NCBI GenBank assembly: GCA_902514665.1
Contig: CABXRS010000001.1
Span: 1 to 64,000 of the forward strand
Length of the DNA: 64,000 bases
Source of the DNA: an uncultured Pelagibacteraceae bacterium
GTDB lineage: Bacteria > Pseudomonadota > Alphaproteobacteria > Pelagibacterales > Pelagibacteraceae
Reading direction: 5' to 3'
Shown: positions 53,439 through 63,201 of the stretch, piece by piece
Numbering within the stretch: position 1 is the stretch's first letter
How the letters are laid out: every line of letters starts with the position of its first letter
Notes under the pieces: generated by a model
Databases searched by the model: none
The model's input: the letters and a program-made list of their open reading frames with translations, nothing else
Told to the model about the DNA's origin: nothing
Translations under genes and position numbers: made by a program

Positions 53439-55676
53439 ATGAGCACTGAAAATTTTAAAAATAAATCTTTTAAAGCAAATGAATTAAGCAAATGTCCATT
53501 TACTGGAGCAGGCACACCAGCAAAGTTTTCTGCAGGTAGAGGTCAATCAGTAAGAGACTTTTGGCCAAATAGTCTAAATCTTAAAATTTTAAGTCAACAT
53601 TCCAGCTTATCAAACCCGATGGATAAGAATTTTAGTTATTCAAAAGAATTTAAAAAACTAAATTATAAAGCTCTTAAAAAAGATCTAAAAAAATTAATGA
53701 CAAATTCACAGGATTGGTGGCCAGCAGACTATGGTCATTATGGACCTTTGTTTATTAGACTTGCTTGGCACGCCGCAGGGACTTACAGAACTGGTGATGG
53801 TAGAGGTGGAGCTGGAACAGGAAATCAAAGATTTGCACCACTTAATTCATGGCCTGATAATGTAAATTTAGATAAGGCAAGACTTCTTCTATGGCCAATT
53901 AAAAAAAAATATGGAAATAAAATTTCATGGGCAGATTTATTTATTTTAGTAGGAAACGTTGCCTTAGATTCTATGGGTTTTAAAACTTTTGGATTTGGAG
54001 CAGGTAGAACAGACATCTGGGAGCCAGAAGATGATATTTACTGGGGATCAGAAAAAGAAATGTTAGGCGTTGAAAGATACACAAAAAAAAGAGATTTAGA
54101 ACAGCCGTTAGGTGCTTCTCACATGGGTTTAATATATGTAAATCCACAAGGCCCTGACGCAAATCCAGATCCAAAACTTGCAGCACATGACATCAGAGAA
54201 ACATTCGGTAGAATGGCTATGAATGATTATGAAACTGCAGCACTAGTTGCTGGTGGACACACGTTTGGAAAATCACACGGTGCAGCATCAGAGTCATACA
54301 AGGGTCCCGACCCTGAAGCATCAAGACTTCAAGATCAATCTACTGGATGGAATAGTGGATACAAATCTGGAAAAGGTGTTGATACAATAAGCAGTGGGAT
54401 AGAGGGTGCTTGGACACAAAATCCAATTCAATGGGACATGGGTTATTTAGACTGTCTCTACGATCACGAATGGGAACTCACAAAAAGTCCAGCTGGTGCT
54501 CATCAATGGACACCGAAGAAAAATGGACAAAAAATTAAAATGGTCCCTGATGCACATGATAAAAATGTTTATCATCCACCTATGATGCAAACAACAGACA
54601 TATCTATGAAAGTTGATCCAAGTTATGGACCTATTACCAAACATTTCCATAAAAATCCTGAAGAGTTTCATGACGCATTTGCAAGAGCGTGGTTTAAATT
54701 AACTCACAGAGATATGGGCCCGAGAGCTTGTTATCTTGGAACTGATGTTCCGAAAGAACAATTAATTTGGCAGGATCCAATTGATAAACCAAAGTATAAA
54801 CTAAAAACGAAGGATATTAATGATTTGAAAACTAAAATTTCGAAATCAAAGTTATCGGTTTCTGATTTAGTTTCTACTGCATGGGCTTCAGCTTCAACAT
54901 TTAGAGGTTCTGATAAAAGAGGTGGTGCTAATGGTGCGAGAATAATGTTGGAACCCCAAAAAAATTGGAAAGTTAATAATCCAAAAAAATTATCAAATAC
55001 AATTAAAGCTCTATCTAAAATAAAAGATAAATTTGATACTAAAAATAAATCTGTTTCTATGGCTGATCTAATTGTTTTAGCAGGTAACGTTGGTATTGAG
55101 ATAGCAGCTAAAAAAGCTGGTCATAAAGTAAAAGTTCCATTTTCAGCCGGTAGAGGCGACGCCAGACAAGATCAAACTGATGTTAATTCATTTGGTTTAT
55201 TAGAGCCCAGAGCTGATGGTTTTAGAAATTATTTAAATGGTGATAAATCAATTGTTTCAGCAGAAGAGAAATTAATTGATAAGGCTCAATTAATGGGTTT
55301 AACAGCTCCAGAAATGACAGCTCTTGTAGGAGGAATGAGAGTTTTAGACACCAACTATGATGGCTCAAATTATGGGGTATTCACAAATAAACCTGGTTGG
55401 CTTACTAATGATTATTTCACAAATTTACTCGACATGAATATTACGTGGAAAGAAGAAGATAAATCAGAGCAAATCTTTTTAGGAAAAGACAGAAAAACTA
55501 AAAAAACTAAATGGAAAGCTACAAGAGTCGATTTAATTTTTGGATCGAATTCGCAACTAAGAGCTTTAGCCGAAGTCTACGCTTGTGAAGACTCAAGTGT
55601 TAAATTTGTAAATGATTTTATTTCAGCGTGGGTTAAAGTGATGAACTCAGACAGATTTGATCTAAAGCTAAACTAG
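53439..55676 (+). CDS. katG: Catalase-peroxidase
   Basis: [38 protein letters not shown]. Confidence 0.98.
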   Translation: MSTENFKNKSFKANELSKCPFTGAGTPAKFSAGRGQSVRDFWPNSLNLKILSQHSSLSNPMDKNFSYSKEFKKLNYKALKKDLKKLMTNSQDWWPADYGHYGPLFIRLAWHAAGTYRTGDGRGGAGTGNQRFAPLNSWPDNVNLDKARLLLWPIKKKYGNKISWADLFILVGNVALDSMGFKTFGFGAGRTDIWEPEDDIYWGSEKEMLGVERYTKKRDLEQPLGASHMGLIYVNPQGPDANPDPKLAAHDIRETFGRMAMNDYETAALVAGGHTFGKSHGAASESYKGPDPEASRLQDQSTGWNSGYKSGKGVDTISSGIEGAWTQNPIQWDMGYLDCLYDHEWELTKSPAGAHQWTPKKNGQKIKMVPDAHDKNVYHPPMMQTTDISMKVDPSYGPITKHFHKNPEEFHDAFARAWFKLTHRDMGPRACYLGTDVPKEQLIWQDPIDKPKYKLKTKDINDLKTKISKSKLSVSDLVSTAWASASTFRGSDKRGGANGARIMLEPQKNWKVNNPKKLSNTIKALSKIKDKFDTKNKSVSMADLIVLAGNVGIEIAAKKAGHKVKVPFSAGRGDARQDQTDVNSFGLLEPRADGFRNYLNGDKSIVSAEEKLIDKAQLMGLTAPEMTALVGGMRVLDTNYDGSNYGVFTNKPGWLTNDYFTNLLDMNITWKEEDKSEQIFLGKDRKTKKTKWKATRVDLIFGSNSQLRALAEVYACEDSSVKFVNDFISAWVKVMNSDRFDLKLN

Positions 55677-55704
55677 TTTTTTTTAAACAGGAAATAAATT
55701 CAAT

Positions 55705-56310
55705 ATGCCAAAAGTGAGTTTCGAAGATTTTCATAAGGTTAAAAATCTTAAATTTGATATTTTAAAACTTAAAGAAGATTTAGACAGGATATTAAAAATT
55801 AAAAAATTTAACTCCCCAGATGTTACGCATTTTGGAGCAATACCTATTAACCAAATTCCAAATGATAAAAACTCTATAGAAGGAAATAATATAAGAGGTA
55901 AATACTGGACTATTGCAGATGAAACAGGAAAAGAAGTTTCAAGAGATGTTGATATAGATGAGAGCAAATATACACAACTAATTCCTGAATTTGAAAAAAC
56001 TTACTTTAAACATGTATTTGAAACATTAACCAAAAGGTTTAAATTAGGTAGAGTAAGGCTTCTTTTAAAAGAGCCAAGATCAACTTTAAGTTGGCACAAA
56101 GATCCTGAATGTAGACTTCATGTACCAATTGTTACAAATAAAGGATGTTCAATGGTTATAGAGAATGTTGCAAAACATCTTCCAGCAGATGGAAAGGTAT
56201 GGATAACAAATAATACGAAATACCATAATTTTTTTAATGGTGGCGAGCAAGCTCGGATACATTTAGTTGCATGTGTTCTCGAAAGTCCTTTTATAAAAAA
56301 TCAATTTTAA
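55705..56310 (+). CDS. 2OG-Fe(II) oxygenase, aspartyl/asparaginyl beta-hydroxylase-like
   Basis: SWHKDPECRLHVPI (HxD) and ARIHLVACV distal His. Confidence 0.7.
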   Translation: MPKVSFEDFHKVKNLKFDILKLKEDLDRILKIKKFNSPDVTHFGAIPINQIPNDKNSIEGNNIRGKYWTIADETGKEVSRDVDIDESKYTQLIPEFEKTYFKHVFETLTKRFKLGRVRLLLKEPRSTLSWHKDPECRLHVPIVTNKGCSMVIENVAKHLPADGKVWITNNTKYHNFFNGGEQARIHLVACVLESPFIKNQF

Positions 56311-56313
56311 AAA

Positions 56314-56553
56314 ATGGAAATAACTAACGGAATCTTTAAAGCTGCTGGAAATATTTACATCAATAATAAAGGCTCAATATTAAGAACTATTATTTATACA
56401 ATTGGTCATTTTGCTATAGCAATAACAGTTTTAATGTTAGTTGCAGATGTTACATTTGCAGTAGCATTAACAGATGCAATTGTTGAACCAATAGCAAACT
56501 CTGTTTGGTACTTTATTTTAGACAAATGGTGGGCGAGTAAATCAAAAAAATAA
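56314..56553 (+). CDS. DUF2061-type small membrane protein
   Basis: RTIIYTIGHFAIAITV...VEPIANSVWYFILDKWW. Confidence 0.75.
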   Translation: MEITNGIFKAAGNIYINNKGSILRTIIYTIGHFAIAITVLMLVADVTFAVALTDAIVEPIANSVWYFILDKWWASKSKK

Positions 56554-56573
56554 TATTAATAAATATTTAACAT

Positions 56574-57032
56574 TTAATTTAAATTTCCCCAGAGATACGA
56601 TTTGTCAATCCATCCTTGATAACTTCCTGTTTCAATTAAACACCATTTGTCATCACATTTCTCTAAGATTAACAGCCTGCCTTTTTTTAATAAAGCTATG
56701 GGTTTTGCAAATGAGGTTGGTTTATTGAATAAAACTTTATCTTTAGTAGCAATAACCGAATTACTTTTTTTTAACTGTGAAACATGTATCCAACCACTAT
56801 TATTTTTTAAATCAATTATTCTTCTAAAGTTTTCTTTTTTATCTATTTGTTTTATGGGAAGATTTATTTTTTTATAAACGTACTTAACATCTGATTCAAA
56901 ACTAGGACCATATCGAACATTAACTTTACTTTTCTTTAGAGAAACAAATATCTCATTTCCATAACTCATTGAGCAGAATAGTAATAAATAAAATAATATA
57001 GTAATTTGTTTAATTTTTATTTTGTCAATCAC
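56574..57032 (-). CDS. Secreted bacterial SH3-domain protein
   Basis: Signal peptide; VNVRYGPSFESDVKYVY; GWIDKSYLWG. Confidence 0.82.
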   Translation of the reverse strand: MIDKIKIKQITILFYLLLFCSMSYGNEIFVSLKKSKVNVRYGPSFESDVKYVYKKINLPIKQIDKKENFRRIIDLKNNSGWIHVSQLKKSNSVIATKDKVLFNKPTSFAKPIALLKKGRLLILEKCDDKWCLIETGSYQGWIDKSYLWGNLN

Positions 57033-57772
57033 TATTTTCTTTTGTTTAATTTTACTTTCCTTATATTTAAATTTAATAAATCTAGAATTAAAATAAATCC
57101 ATTTAAATTTTTACCAATATTAAGAATTTTTTTTAAAACTTCGTTTGCTTGTATTGTACCAACAATACCTGCTACAGTACCTAAAATACCATCATACTCA
57201 CAATTTAAAACATCATCAGTAACAAGCTCTTCTTGATAGAAATCTCTTAAGGTAGGATTATTTTTGTTTTTAAAATCAAAACTAAAAATGTGACCATCAA
57301 ACTTACTTATCGCACCAACTACCAGAAATTTCTTATAATTTAAACTTAAATCATTTATTAAAAATTTGCTTTCAAAGTTGTCTGTACCATCAATAATATA
57401 ATCGTAATTTTTAATTATTTTTTTAAATTTGATTTTATTTAATTTATAATTAAAAATATTTACTTTTGTTTTAGGGTTTATTTCGTTTAACTTTTTTTTT
57501 GCAATTCTAACCTTTGATTTATTAATATCTTTCTCAGTATACAAAGTTTGTCGGTGGATATTTGATAAACTAACCTTATCATAGTCTACAATACCCAGTG
57601 TCCCAATTCCTGAGCGTATTAAAAATTCAGCAGCAGGGCATCCTAAACCACCAATCCCAATAATTAAAACTTTAGCTTCTCGAATTTTTCTTTGACCTAA
57701 TGCACCAATTTTTTTTAAAATAATTTGACGAGAGAATTTTTCTATTTCTTTTTTGTTTAATTTTGTCCTCAT
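57032..57772 (-). CDS. MoeB/ThiF/HesA-family E1-like adenylyltransferase
   Basis: KVLIIGIGGLGCPAAEFLIRSGIGTLGIVDYDKV, DGTDNFESKFLIND. Confidence 0.9.
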   Translation of the reverse strand: MRTKLNKKEIEKFSRQIILKKIGALGQRKIREAKVLIIGIGGLGCPAAEFLIRSGIGTLGIVDYDKVSLSNIHRQTLYTEKDINKSKVRIAKKKLNEINPKTKVNIFNYKLNKIKFKKIIKNYDYIIDGTDNFESKFLINDLSLNYKKFLVVGAISKFDGHIFSFDFKNKNNPTLRDFYQEELVTDDVLNCEYDGILGTVAGIVGTIQANEVLKKILNIGKNLNGFILILDLLNLNIRKVKLNKRK

Positions 57773-58206
57773 TTACCTGTTGAGCCAAATCCACCCTCTC
57801 CTCTAATTGTTTCAGGCAAACTTTCTATTTCTTCTAATTCCATTTTAACAACTGGTGTTAAAATCATTTGAGCTATTCTATCATTATTATTGATTATAAA
57901 TTCTTTATTTCCATGGTTAAAAATAATAACTTTTATTTCTCCCCTGTAATCACTGTCAATTGTCCCAGGCGTGTTTAACACGCTAATATTCTTTTTAGCT
58001 GCTAAACCAGATCTTGGTCTTATTTGTATTTCAAATTCTTCTGAAAAAGCAACAGAAATACCTGTTGGTACTAAACATGAAGATTGTGGTTTAAGAATTA
58101 TTGGCTCAGCAATAAAAGCCATCAAATCCATACCTGAAGCTCCATTAGTTTTGTAAGCAGGCAATTTAACAGATGAAGCTAATTTTTTGATTAAAACTTT
58201 TGCCAT
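57769..58206 (-). CDS. dut: dUTP diphosphatase
   Basis: GASGMDLMA, RPRSGLAAKKNI, GGFGSTG. Confidence 0.97.
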   Translation of the reverse strand: MAKVLIKKLASSVKLPAYKTNGASGMDLMAFIAEPIILKPQSSCLVPTGISVAFSEEFEIQIRPRSGLAAKKNISVLNTPGTIDSDYRGEIKVIIFNHGNKEFIINNNDRIAQMILTPVVKMELEEIESLPETIRGEGGFGSTGK

Positions 58207-59411
58207 TAATTTAACTGATTAATAACTCTATCAACTATTTCATCAGATATTTCAGACTTTTTTTTATAAGAAAGTTTTTCGTTGTTTATTTTTTTATTTT
58301 TGTAGTGAATAGTTACCTCATTAAAATCAGAATTAAATCCAATTTTTTTATTTGAAACATCATTTGAAATAATCCAGTCACAATTTTTTTTATTTAATTT
58401 CTCTTCTGCGTTTTTTTCATGATTATCAGTTTCAGCTGCAAAACCAATAACAAGGCCTGGTCTCATTGAATTATGATTAGAAACATAATTTAAAATATCT
58501 ATATTTTTATCAAGATTTAAATTTAAGGCTTCTGATTTTTTAATTTTATTTTGATATTTTTTTTTTAATTTAAAATCAGCTACAGCTGCTGCAAAAATTG
58601 CTACATCAGCTGGCAAATTTTTTTGAGTTGCAAGAAACATCTCCTCTGCTGTTTCAACTTTAATAAGATTAATATCACCATCAATATCTAATTTAGTGGG
58701 ACCTGAAATAAGCGTTGTATCAAAACCTTTTTTAGATAGAGATTTTGCAATCTCATACCCTTGTTTGCCACTAGATTTATTAGTTATAAATCTTACAGGA
58801 TCTATATATTCATTAGTAGGTCCTGCTGTAACCAAAGCTTTTAAATTTTTACTTCTTTTCTTATTTAAAAAAAACTGATCGATCTCTTCAGTAATTTTTT
58901 TTGGATCAGACATTTTACCTTCACCGTACTCTCCACAAGCCATATCACCAATTTCAGGTCCAATTAATTTATAACCAAAATTATTCAATTTTTTTAAATT
59001 TAATTTGGTAGTTTGATGTTCCCACATTCTCACATTCATTGCAGGTGCTAAATAAATATCCTTATCCGAAGCTAGAACAACAGTTGAAGCAAGATCGTCA
59101 GTAGTACCCTGAGCCAGCTTTGAAATAGTATTTGCAGTTGCAGGAGCAATAACAATTACGTCAGCCCATCTGGAAAGCGAAATATGGTCCATTTCAGTTT
59201 CATTTTCTACACTAAATAATTCACTATATACTTTGCCTTGAGATAGCGCAGTAATTGAAAGAGGTGTTACAAATTCTTTAGCACTTGCAGTAAGTATAGT
59301 TTTGATTTCTGCACCATTTTTTTTGAAAAGCCTAATTGTTTCAAGACTTTTGTATGCAGAAATTCCACCACATATGATCAATAAAATTTTTTTGTTTATC
59401 AGATTTTTCAT
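58206..59411 (-). CDS. coaBC: Phosphopantothenoylcysteine decarboxylase/synthetase
   Basis: CGGISAYKSLE, PAMNVRMWEH, TAGPTNEYIDPVRFITNKSSGKQG. Confidence 0.97.
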   Translation of the reverse strand: MKNLINKKILLIICGGISAYKSLETIRLFKKNGAEIKTILTASAKEFVTPLSITALSQGKVYSELFSVENETEMDHISLSRWADVIVIAPATANTISKLAQGTTDDLASTVVLASDKDIYLAPAMNVRMWEHQTTKLNLKKLNNFGYKLIGPEIGDMACGEYGEGKMSDPKKITEEIDQFFLNKKRSKNLKALVTAGPTNEYIDPVRFITNKSSGKQGYEIAKSLSKKGFDTTLISGPTKLDIDGDINLIKVETAEEMFLATQKNLPADVAIFAAAVADFKLKKKYQNKIKKSEALNLNLDKNIDILNYVSNHNSMRPGLVIGFAAETDNHEKNAEEKLNKKNCDWIISNDVSNKKIGFNSDFNEVTIHYKNKKINNEKLSYKKKSEISDEIVDRVINQLN

Positions 59412-59419
59412 TTTGAGAA

Positions 59420-61000
59420 TTAAAATACTATAAGTCCAAAAATTACAAGTAGTAATAAGCCAATAATAGACTGATTTCTAAAAGCATTCATTTCTGCTTT
59501 TTTATCATTTAAAGCAGTATAGGAGTTTGAATTCTGAGGAATTTGTCCGCTAGCTAAAAACGTCAAAGCTTGATTAGCTTTATCCATAATCTCAGGAAAT
59601 TCTGGTAATCTTTTAATTACCTCAGAGGTGCTTTTTAATGTCTCATTTAAATTTGTTATTGGATCTTTTGTTTCTCTCAACCAAGTCTCAAGCACAGGCT
59701 TTGATGTAGTCCATATATTTGTACTTGGATTTAATTTTCTTGCAACACCCTCGACTACAACCATTGTTTTTTGTAGCATTAATAACTGTGGTTGAGTTTG
59801 CATGTTAAATTTTTCTGTTACATCAAAGAGTTGTTTCAACAATTTTCCACCAGAGATGTCTTTTACTTCTTGGCCAAAGATGGGCTCTCCTATTGATCTT
59901 AAAGCTTGAGCTAAATCATCAATTGGAACATCCTTTGGAACTAATCCAGCCATTAAGTGTACTTCAGCAACCTTGCGGTAATCTCTTTGAATAAAGCCAA
60001 ATAATATTTCTGCTAGAAACCTCTTACTAACTTTATCTAGTCTACCCATTATACCAAAATCTATTGGCGCAATTTGACCATTATTATCAATGAAAATATT
60101 ACCCTGGTGCATATCTGCATGAAAAAAGCCATCTCTTACTGCGTGTCTTAGAAAGTGCTGAATAATATCTTCTGCTATTTTACTAGTATCTAAATTTCTA
60201 TTTTTTAACTCTTCTGTTTCTCTTATTGAAACACCATCTATCCAATCTAGAGTCATTACATTTTCACTTGTAAAATTCCAATAAATGTCTGGAACTTTAA
60301 ATCCAGCGTCATTCTTTGTATTCTCAGCATATTCATTAGCAGCTGCTGCTTCAAACCTTAAATCCATTTCAAGATTTGTTATCTCTTTTAATAAAAAAAC
60401 AACCTCTATTAGTTTTAATCTTTTTGTTTTTTTTACAAAAGACTCAATTATAAATGCAAACAACATCATTGCATCGATTTCTTCATTAAATATTTTTTTT
60501 ATATTTGGTCTTAAAATCTTTATGGCAACATCTTTAATTGTTCCGTTGTCGTTAATTTTTGCTTTATGAACTTGTGCAATAGATGCTGCAGCAACAGGTT
60601 CACTTAAATCAATTATAGAATTAAAAGACTCTTCTCCAAGATCATCTCTAATGATTTGTTTTGCCACATTTAAAGAAAATGGAGGTAAACGATCCTGAAG
60701 ATTTTCAAGTTTTTTTGATAATTCTTCCCCAATGATATCGGGTCTAGTGGCTAGAAATTGTCCTAGCTTTATAAAAGTTGTACCCATTGACTCTAGCGAT
60801 CTAGACAATCTCTCTCCTTCGTCTTGAAACAAATTATGACCTTCCTTTTTTTGAAATGAAAAAGATAATATTTTGAATAAAATATTTAAAACCAGTGGAG
60901 GTTTCTTAAACTTTGATGCAATTGAAAGTATATCTGATTTTGCAATTTTTCTTCCTAATTTAAATAATGTAACTAACTTTCTTATCATTAAATTTTCCAC
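59420..61000 (-). CDS. ubiB: Ubiquinone biosynthesis kinase-like protein UbiB
   Basis: GTTFIKLGQFLATRPD, FHADMHQGNIFI, PIDFGIMGRL. Confidence 0.95.
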   Translation of the reverse strand: MENLMIRKLVTLFKLGRKIAKSDILSIASKFKKPPLVLNILFKILSFSFQKKEGHNLFQDEGERLSRSLESMGTTFIKLGQFLATRPDIIGEELSKKLENLQDRLPPFSLNVAKQIIRDDLGEESFNSIIDLSEPVAAASIAQVHKAKINDNGTIKDVAIKILRPNIKKIFNEEIDAMMLFAFIIESFVKKTKRLKLIEVVFLLKEITNLEMDLRFEAAAANEYAENTKNDAGFKVPDIYWNFTSENVMTLDWIDGVSIRETEELKNRNLDTSKIAEDIIQHFLRHAVRDGFFHADMHQGNIFIDNNGQIAPIDFGIMGRLDKVSKRFLAEILFGFIQRDYRKVAEVHLMAGLVPKDVPIDDLAQALRSIGEPIFGQEVKDISGGKLLKQLFDVTEKFNMQTQPQLLMLQKTMVVVEGVARKLNPSTNIWTTSKPVLETWLRETKDPITNLNETLKSTSEVIKRLPEFPEIMDKANQALTFLASGQIPQNSNSYTALNDKKAEMNAFRNQSIIGLLLLVIFGLIVF

Positions 61001-61692
61001 CCACTATGAATTGAAACAATACCATTAGAAAAATTCCTGTAAGAGCATTTTTGAAATTTATGCTTATTCATCAAATCAATTAACTCTCCTTGATTAATGA
61101 ACTGTTCAATACTTTTTACTAAATATTCATAGGGTTCTTTTTCTCCAACAATAAATTGACCAATAATGGGGATTAACTTTGAGTAATATTTGTAAATAAA
61201 ATTTATATTTGTGTTTTGGATTTTAGAGAATTCTAAACACAAATATCGACCACCAGGCTTTAAAACTCTATAAGCCTCAGAAAGTGACAGATCTAAATTT
61301 TTTGTATTTCTTAAACCAAAACTAATTGTGTAGTAGTCAAAAGAGTTGTCAGTTAATGGCAATTTTTCAGCTGGAGCTGTAACCCAATTAATATTTTTAT
61401 ATGCTGATAATTTATTCTTACCTTGACTAATCATTTTTTTGTTAGGATCAACGGACGTAACGTTAGATTTTTTATCAGTTTTGTCCAAAAAAAGTTTACC
61501 AATATCACCAGTGCCACAAGCAACATCCACTAATTTTTTGTTAATAGATGGGTTCATCATGTTAATGAGACTTTTTTTCCAAAGTCTATGTATGCCTAGT
61601 GACATAAAGTCATTCATCAAATCATAGCGGCCATAGACTTGGTTAAATACACCTTCTACTAGTCCTTTTTTATTTTGAAGATATTGTTGCAT
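60988..61692 (-). CDS. ubiE: Ubiquinone/menaquinone methyltransferase UbiE
   Basis: VFNQVYGRYDLMNDFMSLGIHRLWKK, VACGTGDIG. Confidence 0.96.
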   Translation of the reverse strand: MQQYLQNKKGLVEGVFNQVYGRYDLMNDFMSLGIHRLWKKSLINMMNPSINKKLVDVACGTGDIGKLFLDKTDKKSNVTSVDPNKKMISQGKNKLSAYKNINWVTAPAEKLPLTDNSFDYYTISFGLRNTKNLDLSLSEAYRVLKPGGRYLCLEFSKIQNTNINFIYKYYSKLIPIIGQFIVGEKEPYEYLVKSIEQFINQGELIDLMNKHKFQKCSYRNFSNGIVSIHSGWKI

Positions 61693-61701
61693 AAAAAATT
61701 A

Positions 61702-61714
61702 TATATTGAATATA
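61702..61714. promoter_or_regulatory. Palindromic -10-like element between ubiE and mutM
   Basis: TATATT-G-AATATA in a 29-nt divergent gap. Confidence 0.45.
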
Positions 61715-61721
61715 GTGTGAA

Positions 61722-62585
61722 ATGCCAGAATTACCAGAAGTAGAAATTGTCAGACAATCCTTAGATAAAAAAATTAAACAAAAAAGGGTAAAAAAAGTTG
61801 TAATTAGAAATAGAAACTTAAGATTCTTAATACCTAATAATTTTAAAAGTTATATTGAAAATAAAAAAATAATTAAAGTAGACAGATTTTCAAAATATCT
61901 AATAATTAATTTTTCAGATGGGAATTATTGTTTGGTTCATTTAGGTATGTCAGGGACAATCCATATTGTAGATAAATTTAAGCTAACAAAATTTACTAAT
62001 ACTAGTTTTTATCACTCACCAACACTTCCCAAAAAACATAATCATGTTGTACTAGAATTTAATAATTTTAAAGTAATTTATAATGACCCCAGACGTTTTG
62101 GTTTTTTTCAATTAATTGAAAATAAAGATGCTTTAAAAGAAAGATTTAAAAATTTGGGTCCAGAACCATTTGATAGAAAGTTTAATTTAAATTATGTGTC
62201 AGGTTTTTTTAAAGATAAAAATAAATATGTCAAAAATTTTTTATTAGATCAAAGATTTGTTTCAGGAATTGGCAATATATATGCAAGTGAAATACTATTT
62301 TTATCTAAAATTGATCCATTTAAACAGGCAAAATTATTAACTAAAATCGATTGTAAAAAAATTATTTTGAATTCAAAAAAAATTTTGTATAGGGCAATAA
62401 TAAAAGGAGGATCCAGTATCAGAAATTTTCAGGATATATCTGGAACGCTGGGAAGTTATCAAAAAGAGTTCAAGGTTTATCAGCAAGAAGGAAATAAATG
62501 TAAAGCTATTAGATGTTTAGGTATTATAAAAAAAAAAATTGTATCAAATAGATCAACTTTTTTTTGTGATTCCTGTCAAAAATAG
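61722..62585 (+). CDS. mutM: Formamidopyrimidine-DNA glycosylase
   Basis: MPELPEVEIVRQSL, C-terminal zinc finger CKAIRCLG...CDSCQK. Confidence 0.97.
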   Translation: MPELPEVEIVRQSLDKKIKQKRVKKVVIRNRNLRFLIPNNFKSYIENKKIIKVDRFSKYLIINFSDGNYCLVHLGMSGTIHIVDKFKLTKFTNTSFYHSPTLPKKHNHVVLEFNNFKVIYNDPRRFGFFQLIENKDALKERFKNLGPEPFDRKFNLNYVSGFFKDKNKYVKNFLLDQRFVSGIGNIYASEILFLSKIDPFKQAKLLTKIDCKKIILNSKKILYRAIIKGGSSIRNFQDISGTLGSYQKEFKVYQQEGNKCKAIRCLGIIKKKIVSNRSTFFCDSCQK

Positions 62586-62635
62586 TAAAATATTATGTTG
62601 ACCACTATAAATTCTCAAGTTATACCCCTGCGCAG

Positions 62636-62896
62636 ATGGCAAACACAAAATCAGCAATTAAGAGAATTAGAAGAATTTCGAGGCAAACAGTAGTTAATAA
62701 GGCTAGAAAAAGTAGATTTCGTAACGCTTTAAAGAAAATGAACCTTCTAATTGAAGAAAAAAAAAAAGACGAAGCTTTAAAATTTTTACCGAAGCTCAAC
62801 TCAGAGTTAATGAAGATTGCGAAATCAGGAATTATCAAGAAAGAAAATGCCTCTAGAAATGTTTCTAGAATTACAAAGAAGATTTCTGCAATCTAA
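62636..62896 (+). CDS. rpsT: 30S ribosomal protein S20
   Basis: MANTKSAIKRIRRISRQTVVNKARKSRFRNALKK. Confidence 0.95.
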   Translation: MANTKSAIKRIRRISRQTVVNKARKSRFRNALKKMNLLIEEKKKDEALKFLPKLNSELMKIAKSGIIKKENASRNVSRITKKISAI

Positions 62897-63016
62897 GCGT
62901 TAAAAAATTTTATTTCATTAAACAACCTTCAGTAAGCACATTATCTATTTAAATTTCATATACCTTTACTATATTTAGATTTAGTAAATATTTATTCTAT
63001 AAAAATTCAATCTACA

Positions 63017-63048
63017 TTTGATTCAATTAATGTTTGATTCAATTTATG
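63017..63048 (+). repeat. 16-bp tandem repeat upstream of dnaA
   Basis: TTTGATTCAATTAATG / TTTGATTCAATTTATG (15/16). Confidence 0.8.
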
Positions 63049-63201
63049 ATTTTAATTTCTCAATCTTTAGATCAAAATAAATTCAACTTTGACTATACGA
63101 GATCTAAATTCACAATCCTAGATTTTAATTTTTTTTAAAATTTTTTATTAACTTGTTGCAAATTATTTTAAATCAGTTCTAACTGAGTTTTTTCCAAAGT
63201 T

